A stretch of 64,000 nucleotides of DNA from contig OU612067.1 of assembly GCA_914767715.1 (NCBI GenBank), positions 5,148,001-5,212,000 on the forward strand. Reading direction: 5' to 3'. Both the position numbers and the translations under genes were made by a program. The number at the start of each line of letters is the position of its first letter. The stretch's first letter is position 1. The DNA comes from Membranipora membranacea. Taxonomy: Eukaryota; Bryozoa; Gymnolaemata; Cheilostomatida; Membraniporidae. The notes below the pieces were generated by a model that saw only the letters and a list, made by a program, of their open reading frames with translations, had not been told where the DNA came from and made no database searches. Shown in pieces: positions 1 through 10,206 of this stretch.

Positions 1-323
1 CATAGCAAGAAGTTACTGAGATCCATACATCTCCTTGGCAACAACTGGCCGTAGACACAAGTGAATTTATTTAGGAATAATGATTGCACATGTTAAGATT
101 CACTAAATAATACCAGTGCAAAGCATTTGGTTAACTTTTTTCACACTCATATACAACAATATCATCTTTTGGACTATTGCTGGGAGAAAAAACTTACACC
201 TTGGTCCATGATAAATCGAAACAAATAATATAACTTACTCAAGCATGCAAGGAGCGAACACTATCTAACCGTTTCGTGCTAGAACTTCAGATGTTGATTT
301 TTAATGCAGACGGCTACCCTTAC
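1..323 (-). other. Intron of BBS7, no exon seen
   Basis: This stretch follows the donor GTAAGG after the exon ending at 324. I found no continuation of the BBS7 C-terminal helical region here. It is read as the start of an intron that runs off the window. Confidence 0.6.
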
Positions 324-3300
324 CTATAAGTACAGGAGAGCTGGGTATCGAGGAATGTTGACTGAAACAGGAAGTTGACGCTCTCACCGGCTGGAGCTTT
401 CTCTGGTAACTCAGGCAGACAGAAAGTAACCCAGCTATGCACCTCAGCAGCAGAGAATATACCCTTCAGTGTCAGTCGATTATGTGGCCTGTCAAAAACA
501 CAGGCATTAGAACACATAATAGACTGATCAATGCCTCCTTGCTCCAATAGGTCACAAAAGCTTGTGGTGATATTCAACATCATATATCAAATTTTCTATG
601 CTGTCTAAACTATATCATAGCCACTCATAATATTAACAACATCATATCTCTAGTCTACGCAGGTGAGCCCAGGTGAGCCCAGGTGAGCCCAGGTGAGCCC
701 AGGTGAGCCCAGGTGAGCCCAGGTGAGCCCAGGTGAGCCCAGGTGAGCCCAGGTGAGCCCAGGTGAGCCCAGGTGAGCCCAGGTGAGCCCAGGTGAGCCC
801 AGGTGAGCCCAGGTGAGCCCAGGTGAGCCCAGGTGAGCCCAGGTGAGCCCAGGTGAGCCCAGGTGAGCCCAGGTGAGCCCAGGTGAGCCCAGGTGAGCCC
901 AGGTGAGCCCAGGTGAGCCCAGGTGAGCCCAGGTGAGCCCAGGTGAGCCCAGGTGAGCCCAGGTGAGCCCAGGTGAGCCCAGGTGAGCCCAGGTGAGCCC
1001 AGGTGAGCCCAGGTGAGCCCAGGTGAGCCCAGGTGAGCCCAGGTGAGCCCAGGTGAGCCCAGGTGAGCCCAGGTGAGCCCAGGTGAGCCCAGGTGAGCCC
1101 AGGTGAGCCCAGGTGAGCCCAGGTGAGCCCAGGTGAGCCCAGGTGAGCCCAGGTGAGCCCAGGTGAGCCCAGGTGAGCCCAGGTGAGCCCAGGTGAGCCC
1201 AGGTGAGCCCAGGTGAGCCCAGGTGAGCCCAGGTGAGCCCAGGTGAGCCCAGGTGAGCCCAGGTGAGCCCAGGTGAGCCCAGGTGAGCCCAGGTGAGCCC
1301 AGGTGAGCCCAGGTGAGCCCAGGTGAGCCCAGGTGAGCCCAGGTGAGCCCAGGTGAGCCCAGGTGAGCCCAGGTGAGCCCAGGTGAGCCCAGGTGAGCCC
1401 AGGTGAGCCCAGGTGAGCCCAGGTGAGCCCAGGTGAGCCCAGGTGAGCCCAGGTGAGCCCAGGTGAGCCCAGGTGAGCCCAGGTGAGCCCAGGTGAGCCC
1501 AGGTGAGCCCAGGTGAGCCCAGGTGAGCCCAGGTGAGCCCAGGTGAGCCCAGGTGAGCCATCGCTCTTCATGAGTAACTAATCGCCTGTCTAACACTTCA
1601 AGATCTGTATATTCATTTTTTTTCTTGATTCTTTTGCTGGTTTCGGCATATTCGTAAGTACATCATTTTGATGATGAATATTGTTGACAATAAATATATA
1701 TAAATAAAAATAAAGTATTCATATAGGTAGCTTAGGTAGCAGTACCTGTTCTCATCAAATGTATGAGTTCTCTGGTGTAGACTCAGAGGTTTGATGAAGT
1801 ACGTTCTAAGCTGGCATGTTTTAGGTTGTATCCTTGGTGTTATATACGCTCTCAGCTTCCCATACTGTCCCTCTATAGTACGAACTTTGACCTCTAATCT
1901 TGTGGTGTTGGCCTGACAGCGGTAAGTAGCCAATAGGAAGTTCCCTTGCTACAAGAGTAAAAGTCAGGCGGTAATAAATCGGGCGCCAGTAATCAATAAT
2001 CGAAGGATAAAATACAGTAATATCTGATTTGATGAAATCACTTTCTCCTCACCTGAAACCCAGAACTTTTGTCAGCGCTGAGACTTAGCAGTAGACCCAA
2101 AAATGTTGAGGCACATGAATATTAATTTTGGGCTCAAACTTGACTTGCTTAGAATAAGTATGTTATACACTTCATACACCCTGGATGAGGAAGTATTAGT
2201 TAGAGTTTAGTTTCTCTAGTTTGGGGTCAGCTGCATGTAACCTAGCACCTGTTTGGGCTGGATGAGGGATGGGAGGTAATGTACATGATGAGGTAGCTAG
2301 CTTTAAATGTAACTGTTTCAAACCTATGCAAAAAATATTAAACTTTCCTGCTCTAGGATGCACACATACCTCAGGATCACAGGCGCTGAAACTGATGACA
2401 GCTGAGTTCTTATCTATATCCAGTAGATCTACTGGTACATCACTCTAAATAAAAACAACAAGAGAAACGGCTGATCACAAGAACCTTGTCATCAACTAAG
2501 AATGGCGATCATATCCAAGGATCTAACGTGGGGAATCAATCAAAGCAATAATTTCGAATCGAGCATAGCAATGGACTACCGGGTAACACAGATTCGTACC
2601 GTCATACAATTTATAATCTATAGTTAAATGTCTTTTAATTCTACACCGTATTTTATCGATATCACTGTTTCCCGGGTTTAAGTCCTTCATAATAAAAGTT
2701 GAATATATATTCAAACACATACCTGAATGAGAACATGATCAATTGGCATCTGAACCTCAAGACTAAGTGAGTAGCTGGCGTCCTCCCTGTTGAGTACGAA
2801 CCTATCATTTATATTAAAGCCGGGTACAGCAGATATCGCTGATGTGCTGCTGGCTAGAGATTGATAATTTTCTCTCTCAGAGATAACCTGCTTCTGTAGC
2901 TGCTCTATCTCCTGTCTGTAAATACACACGGTGAGAGAGCATGAGTGCTCCCTACTCTGGATATAAACATTGCTGTATCTAAAGACTAGCAGAGCAATAA
3001 CCAAGACCTACTGTATAATCAGTATGCCCCGTGTCGATGTATTATGCAGTACAGTTAAGCTATGTAACTCAGCAGTGGTCCCTAGTATGTAATCCCAGAC
3101 AGTCCATGCGAGTAAACCTATAAGTTGCCTTTATTTCTATTGTATTTGCACTGCAGTCAATAAATTGTTGGATAACTAGGATGAAAATAAAAAGTGTGAT
3201 ATTGGCCAGGAAGCCTACCTGAGTGATGATATTTTAGACTGATTTTCCTGAGAGAACTTGATCTCTCCACCAGCACTGATCTCTTTGGTCTGCGGTTCAG

Positions 3301-6300
3301 TTGTCAGAGAATTCACCCAACCTGAAATGAAAAAATGTATGTTTATGATACATAAATAATTTAGCGCCTAAACTCCTAGCCAAGACTCACACAATATGTG
3401 GAGACATCGTTTTACCAAAAATGTTTATTTTCAAGTACTTATATTACGAGTTAGTTCTAGACATTGTATTCTTTGATATATAAATGCGATACAAAACCCG
3501 TTGCGAAGAAAATAATATTTTGGTTAAATCTGAATTGTTACTTGTATTCCAAGACGAACCTGCATATGTAGTAAGAACAATCTCATCGTAGTCAGCAGAA
3601 CACACTCTGCCTGCTTTGATAGAAGTCACAGATTCGTTAAACGCCTGCCAAAAAAGATAGAAGGTGTCATTATGCACTAAAACAAATAATAATATGTCTC
3701 ACACATCGATTGTTTGAGATTATCAGATCCAATTGATGTGAGAAGAGAATCAAACATTACAGGTAAATCAATCTGCTGGAGATAGTTCATTCGTGTTTCG
3801 TATCAGCCTGTAGCAAACAGTCCCAGGGCAGAGATGAGATCAGTAAGCGGTGGACTGGTGAAAGTGAAGGAAGGCCACGGGTATGTATGCAGGCAGAGCA
3901 TATGAGTAGATAAACCCAGAAGTACGTGTGAGGTCAAATGTTTCCGATATTATACTCTATAAATGATATGTCTATACCTGAGTGAAGCGTTTGACAGGCT
4001 CATCTGCCTCATCGAAGCCGAAGATCTCCACACTACCATCGTCTCTACCGACGAGCAGATCCATAACACCGTCAGCTGTGATGTCATAATGATCCAGGCT
4101 CACAACGCCCCCTAGTGAGTCAGAGTTATCCAACTCCCATCTGTGTACAGGGCTAGAGCTACAACAATCACAACAGCAGTGATATAGTTTTTTTGTCATA
4201 TTTAGGTCAATAATGAAACAAAGGGAGAAGGTTCTTTGTCTGTTTGACTGCAATATACAGGTAAATATGGAACCAAAAAACGCTGAGATTGGGGGAAAGA
4301 ACTCCAAATAAAATTATGGTATAAAATAAAGTGCGGTTCACTACTCTTGAATAGATGTACGTTCAAATCAACTGTTATTCACAGTATAGAATAAGGTGTG
4401 TAATTGACTATTCCGATGTCACTAAACTGATAGATGTCGTATAAGACATAGACAAAAGAGCTGCTTGTTATGGGTGACCGTTATCATTGATTTATTGCCC
4501 AGAGATTCTTGCTGGAGTCATAGTAGTGCATTTGTGCACAGTCATTTGCAAAAGCACTGTATTTTACATTATCGAGGTGCACAGCTAGCTAAAACAAAGA
4601 TTTGAGAAATATGAGGCTAATAATCTACAAGTTTGAGACCTAAATACAGGGGGAGGTAACTCTAAACGATGATATGTGCATGTATTACCTTTCCTGCCCA
4701 AATCTAAAGCAACATAACCGTTTATAAGTACAATATGAATATCATTAGGATGTCAACAACAATAATTTGAGTATACCCTCTTGCATTGCATTCTACTACC
4801 AAGCGCATATTAGTAACATGTCCAAAGAAACAAAAAGGAATCGGTATACAGGATATCATCATTTTAGCCAACTGTCAGATAGTAAGTGAACTATCAACAA
4901 AGCAGCATAACATTTATATATAATGCCAGCCAATATATCACATGTACACATCATGAACATTGACAACGAATTCCTGATCGTCTTCTTGTATAGATTAAGA
5001 CCACTTTTACACCTTAGATATATTACAGATTCTTACCTGGTGACTTGTACAAGCCCCACCCTGCCATCTGATGTACCGTACACAATCTCATCGCCCTGCT
5101 CCCCTCCATCCTTACAGAACAGCTCGAGAACACTCGGAGGTCCAGGGGTCTCTATCTCATACAACACATCGGAACCCTGAAGTCACGAGGAATCAACATA
5201 CATTACATCAAACACAATATATATTAACTTGATTTTATAATTGTAGAGATAGAGCTGAGCCGGGTAGACAGGAGCTGAGAAGATGGCTGAGCAAAGCTAA
5301 TTTGTTAGTCCTCTGCTTCGCACTATATATAATGGCGTAGTTATGAACATATCCGCTACTAGGTTTGATTGTTTGAATGAGGTGAAACCACTTGATGCTT
5401 GATGAAAATTGTCATTTATTGTGATAGAAATTCTTGAAAGGGTTCTTTGGTTCCAACGTATTTCTGAATCCAGAACATTGACCATCACAGGTGGGGGGGG
5501 GGGGTAAGGGGTCAGGTAGGGTGACGAGATCAAGATAATGTGCCAGTACTATGAAGCTTATGCCTAGTAATAAACTGATACTCTACAATGCTGTGATCCG
5601 CCTACTTCCTGTGATGACTTTGATACTCATTTAATTAGCCGATCATATGTACTTATAACATAAAAGTCAGCCTGTTATTTAACAATGGAAATAATATCTC
5701 AACATTTCTATGATAAATAATTTGCAACAATAAAGCCAATTCCAAATTTTAACAACATTGTTACCTGTTTGTTTTCGGCTGCACGACGCCGACCACTCTA
5801 TGGACACATTTAGGTAAACTTTAGACGCAGAAGTCTCATAACAGATTCCAAAAAGCAACAATTGAAAATCCCTCATCTTGTCCACCAAGCTAATTGTGAG
5901 CTGGCCCAGTACAACCCGACATCTCATTATCAGGTAGGTGATCACTGATGATTGAGTGGGAGCTGGTTGTTCGGTGGTAAACGCAAGGACAGTCCGTCCC
6001 AGTACAAATGTTTAATATATAATGTCAATATACCTAATTAGTGAATAGCGTAAACAATAAATCTCATACTTTTATAATATTGATATTACCTTCATAACCT
6101 TTAGAGTTCTATCATTACAAGCTAATATAGGAGTAACCTCCTCCTGGTCCTCAGCCTTCTCCAGAGGCAGACAGATTATATCATTTATCTATAATTGATA
6201 CTATATTGTTGGCATCAAGCATTCTACAACAACTCAACACATTACATCATAAACACACATGTCCATACCGTAATATTGATAGTTGTGGTTGATCTTATTT

Positions 6301-7706
6301 TTCACGGGAGCCTGTAAAATCATTTTTAAAGACAATCTCTGTCATGAAGGCAGCTATGGTATCATCTGCTTAATTGCCCATCATGTTAAATCCAGTTAAC
6401 AAGTCTAGTAATGAGATAATTAATACAGGCGGAGAAACATTAAATACAGACAAACTAGAACAACCTTGACCTAAGTCAATGAACAGAGCTACTGACCTCA
6501 TCAGTGGAGTAGTAATAGTTGATATCCTGTAGATCTCTGTAATGATTGAATACATACTTTCCTGTGACTAGTAAGTCTGAAGCTTCAACATGCCTGTAAA
6601 CAAACACAATGTATTCAATGTCATGTATATTCATGAGGAAAAAGTGAGTTATATCATATGTAGCAACTATACTTTAATATAAGTGACATGAATAGACTAT
6701 TTGCAATACGCTGGCATCAACAAAATGCTTGACCTTTTACGGATCCAGCTCATATATATAATGTCCGATAAATATCATACAATGAAAGCAATGATATGTT
6801 TAAAGTCTCAAGTAGAATAAGCTTTGGTAAATGTCTCATATCACAGACTTACATGCTCTGCACATTTTCTGACAGATTTGTGGCGAATGTGAGGAATTGT
6901 TTTCCTTTCTTTGAGTAACCTTTAACCTCTGAACCTGCTGCTACAAATATCTTTTCTTTCACGCCTCCAACAGGACCACCAAGGCAAACTTTACCAATTC
7001 TAGCTGACGGCATCGTCTTGAATATGTGCTGTAATCAAGAGGAAATAACTTATTGTGATAGCTCAGAGTCTATCATTTTCATTCTCATCTAGAGACAGCA
7101 CTGTGACAAGGGTCAGCAACTTTCACTACTGTAACTTTGTTCTGGATGTCTCAAAAATAGTGGGTTTTATCAACAGATCTACTATGTGAAGTTAACAAAG
7201 GACAAACTATCAGTTGCTCACAGATCAACAACCAAAGTTCTGATCAAGAATTACACAGCTTACCACAGGCTCTCTTTTCTTCATATTAAAAAGCTGCAGA
7301 ACACCAGCCTGATCTCCTATTAGGATCTACAGACAGAATTACATTAAGTAAAGATAGAGACACACTAAACGTAACAATACACATAAAACAATTGAGGCAT
7401 AATACGATAAATCTATGTGTTCGTGGAGATCACGTGTGCTATTGATTGAGTTTATGACTTTGAAGGAATCTGATCACAGCCATGGTTGTTTTAAAAATCT
7501 ATCTTATCTATCAAGCTTTCATAGTTATTTTTCATAGCGTAGACAGCTTTTGACTTTAAAATTTACAGCTAGAGCGAGAGACCACTATATTCAGTTACCT
7601 TTTGTAGTGGATCCTTTCGACCAGCGGCTGGTAGTAAATGCATACATTTCTGCGATGTCGTCGAGACTTGACAAAAGTCAACACGACTCAGATTTAGTTC
7701 CATCAT
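324..7706 (-). CDS. BBS7: BBS7, BBSome subunit (13 exons, C-terminus off the left edge)
   Basis: Core subunit of the BBSome, the coat complex that moves membrane proteins through cilia. Exons in transcription order: 7706-7599, 7326-7264, 7028-6853, 6593-6497, 6188-6090, 5176-5037, 4158-3978, 3644-3560, 3321-3219, 2915-2723, 2444-2370, 1948-1746, 488-324. Every junction is GT-AG and all phases agree (562 codons). About the first 340 residues form the beta-propeller; recognisable family strings are [40 protein letters not shown] and [13 protein letters not shown] coiled coil follows ([16 protein letters not shown]), then the GAE/platform part ([46 protein letters not shown]). Vertebrate BBS7 is about 715 residues, so roughly 110-150 C-terminal residues are missing, beyond position 1. 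Two adjacent ATGs (7706, 7703) could start; the second gives MELNLSR, closest to the family N-terminus. Confidence 0.97.
661..1560. repeat. Minisatellite, 90 copies of AGGTGAGCCC in a BBS7 intron
   Basis: Ninety head-to-tail 10-bp units. The first 89 are identical and the last differs only at its final base (AGGTGAGCCA). The array fills most of the intron between the BBS7 exons ending at 1746 and starting at 488. On the BBS7 sense strand the unit is GGGCTCACCT, so GGG runs recur every 10 bases with 7-base spacers, which fits the G-quadruplex pattern G3N7. Each unit pair also creates an E-box (CAGGTG). On the antisense strand each unit is a near-ideal splice donor (CAG|GTGAGC). All three minus frames stay open across the array because the unit has no stop codon in any phase; those reading frames are not genes. 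Confidence 0.99.
5493..5504. repeat. Poly-G run in a BBS7 intron
   Basis: Twelve consecutive G on the plus strand between the BBS7 exons at 5037-5176 and 6090-6188. Similar G runs occur near 51870 and 53220. Confidence 0.85.
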
Positions 7707-8402
7707 ATTGACGAGTGATGATTATGATAACCAGCTAAAATCTGAAAAATACCCCAAAAGAAAATCAACAAGAACCCAACCTGATATGATAACACTATTA
7801 TATATATATATATATATATATATGCTATAATATGTGTAATCCCGCCGCTTGTAAGAATTAGCTTTACTGAATGCAAACAAATGTTGTTACTGTTACCAGA
7901 GTATGACATCCATAAACCTCATATACTCTATGCATTATAGTATATATATTATAGTATATCAGGTCTATGATGACATCTTTCTGAAACTTACCACAGTAGC
8001 TATTATAGCGCTCCTGCTAAGTAAGTGATCTAGATAATCATAGCTGAGAGCGTACACCTAATTGTGCTCACTTTTTCATACAAAGTAATGATCTCTTCAT
8101 AACAAGCTCTGAAAAAATAAATATATTAATAAATGCATTATGTTTTCACAATTGTATTGAAATAGAGACTTGGTGAAGATAATTAATCTAAAGTTCTTCA
8201 TAATATAGAGAGCATTTCAGCAAATCAAGTTGCAAAATATCTTCGGACTCGGAAGGGAAAGGAATCGGGATTTCAACCATATATATATATATATATAAGT
8301 GCTTAGTTACTCTAACCCTTGTATAATGTCTATCTACTTACTAATACACAAATTACTTCTCCATGAACTGCGAAGAACACATTACTAGGGGAGCAAGCAG
8401 CC
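7707..8402. promoter_or_regulatory. BBS7: Upstream region of BBS7 with TA microsatellites
   Basis: Sequence directly 5' of the BBS7 start; it must hold the 5' UTR or promoter unless a distant non-coding exon exists. It contains two TA runs, at 7799-7823 and about 8278-8297. No protein-coding exon on either strand was recognised. Confidence 0.4.
7799..7823. repeat. TA microsatellite
   Basis: About 12 uninterrupted TA units upstream of the BBS7 start codon. Confidence 0.9.
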
Positions 8403-8615
8403 ATGGAACATGAAGAGAAGAGATTTGTAAGAGTATCTCACAGGCTGGATGGGGAGATTTCCCCTCTCCTCGAATCTCCAGAGACCAACAACAATTTGGA
8501 AAATCTGGACAATTTGATCCGACGCAACTCAGGGTTTCCTATAGGCCTAGACCAAATCATTGTAATTTTTCAATCACATTGTGTGCCTGCTCAAGTCAAT
8601 GCTCACACTGACTGA
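8403..8615 (+). CDS. Possible small ORF divergent from BBS7 (weak)
   Basis: A 70-codon open frame whose ATG sits in a strong vertebrate-style start context (GCAGCCATGG). It begins about 700 bases from the BBS7 start on the opposite strand, so it could be a head-to-head transcript. The first 40 residues are charged and look protein-like (SHRLDGEISPLLES). I know no homologue, see no clear splice donor, and find no downstream partner exon before the TALPID3 3' end. It may be chance. Confidence 0.15.
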   Translation: MEHEEKRFVRVSHRLDGEISPLLESPETNNNLENLDNLIRRNSGFPIGLDQIIVIFQSHCVPAQVNAHTD

Positions 8616-10206
8616 AATCAATACTACACTACTAACATGTGTATCACTGATCGTTAGCGTCAATTGTGCGTGCGTACTTAACATGTTGCCGCACCTAATT
8701 TATGAAATTAGCCTCGGGTCGTGACACCAAATTCCCTCTGATGGTACAAATGATAAGTGAATTAATTCAATTTCTTTCGATCAGAGATAGACATGCAATA
8801 GTATATCACGTCATCTATGTGTGACCTGCTGGCACATCGGATGGTTTGCCGTTAACCACTTCAACATTGTCATTGATAGTAAATTCATCGGTGAAAGACG
8901 TAGAAATAGGGGAGGGGTAGCGGCTATATGTTGTGGCCACTACCCACGCTCTTATTGATATTAGCATTACTCACAACAAAATCAATTGCTTGCTGCAGTA
9001 AACTACGCTTCATTACCTATGCCAAAACAAGTAAGAAACTAACACTGATAAGAACTAAAAACTGGTTTACTAGTATGCATAATATGGTTTGTACTCCTTG
9101 TCGTTCGCATGTTTATCAAAAGTAATTAGTTTGACCTTAGTACATATAATGTCTACTATGTATTATTTATTTTAGATATATATATATATAACAAGAATAT
9201 AAGTTTAAGAACTCAGCCAGCTCATGTTAATTCAACTTCAACACTGATTATATAGGATTGCTATTATGAACATGCACTCACTCACTGTACAGCTCTTCTG
9301 GTTGTCTTATTCGACAAGAAAACTCAGATTAGTTGAGTGTGTATGTTTGCAAGTCTTCAATTGAAAATTGTGTACTGAAAAGTCTTTTTCTTGTCTCCCT
9401 CAAACATGCCAGGACCGCACCAAATAATCACCCAATTACTGATTAAGAAAATGATCACCCACATAATATTTTGGAAATAATTTCTCTCATAATTCTGAGA
9501 GGACAACTCCATCAATACATTCTTAGCCTATGCATGAAGTTAGGGATATTGGTCCCAACTCCCTGGTTTATGCTATGAGTACAGAAGCAGAAACCAAGAA
9601 GAGCAACTCCAAATCAATTAATTCCAATATAGCTTCATATAATAATGGCCTACAGAATTCTCAATTTTGGAACTTCGTTCTTTTCTCCTTGCCATAGTAT
9701 GACAGGGTGAATCGATTTGAGACCTATGCTGCAGAGCCAATCATATGCCTCAATATTGTATGCCCACGCAGAGCTGGTTGTTACAGAAGCATCAAATAGC
9801 CGATATTTAGCTAGACACTAGATATTTGACTGACACAGTCATATGTTGAAACACCATGATAGGTAAATCTTCTAAGAGTTTAATTTGTTATTATATTCTC
9901 ACTCAAAATCAAACATGACATCTTATCAGCATCATCTAATAAAAATGTGTGTTCTACAACTATGATACTAGGAACTATAACTTCAAACTATTAAATGCTC
10001 AAGCTTATAAATAAAACAAAACCTAGAAATACCCGCAAAACTCATACAAGTCAAAATAAAATAATTAGTCTAATAATAGTATAATAAGTAATCAGCAATA
10101 TAAAAATGAATAAATAAAATATGTGCAAGTAGCCAGGACGGTAATTTGGTATACAAACAAAGTCTGGATCATTCGTTGAAGTAGAAATAAGGCAAACGGG
10201 AATTTC
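8616..10206. other. Intergenic sequence and probable TALPID3 3' UTR
   Basis: No exon was recognised. The end nearest 10206 follows the TALPID3 stop and should be its 3' UTR. A minus-strand ATTAAA (9884-9879) lies about 320 bases past the stop and could be the poly(A) signal. The rest is AT-rich with a short TA run near 9177. Confidence 0.4.

Noticed and set aside
642-1596. Three long overlapping minus-strand reading frames of about 300 codons
   Set aside because: They are products of the stop-free 10-bp minisatellite; every frame gives the same decapeptide repeat. The array lies inside a BBS7 intron.
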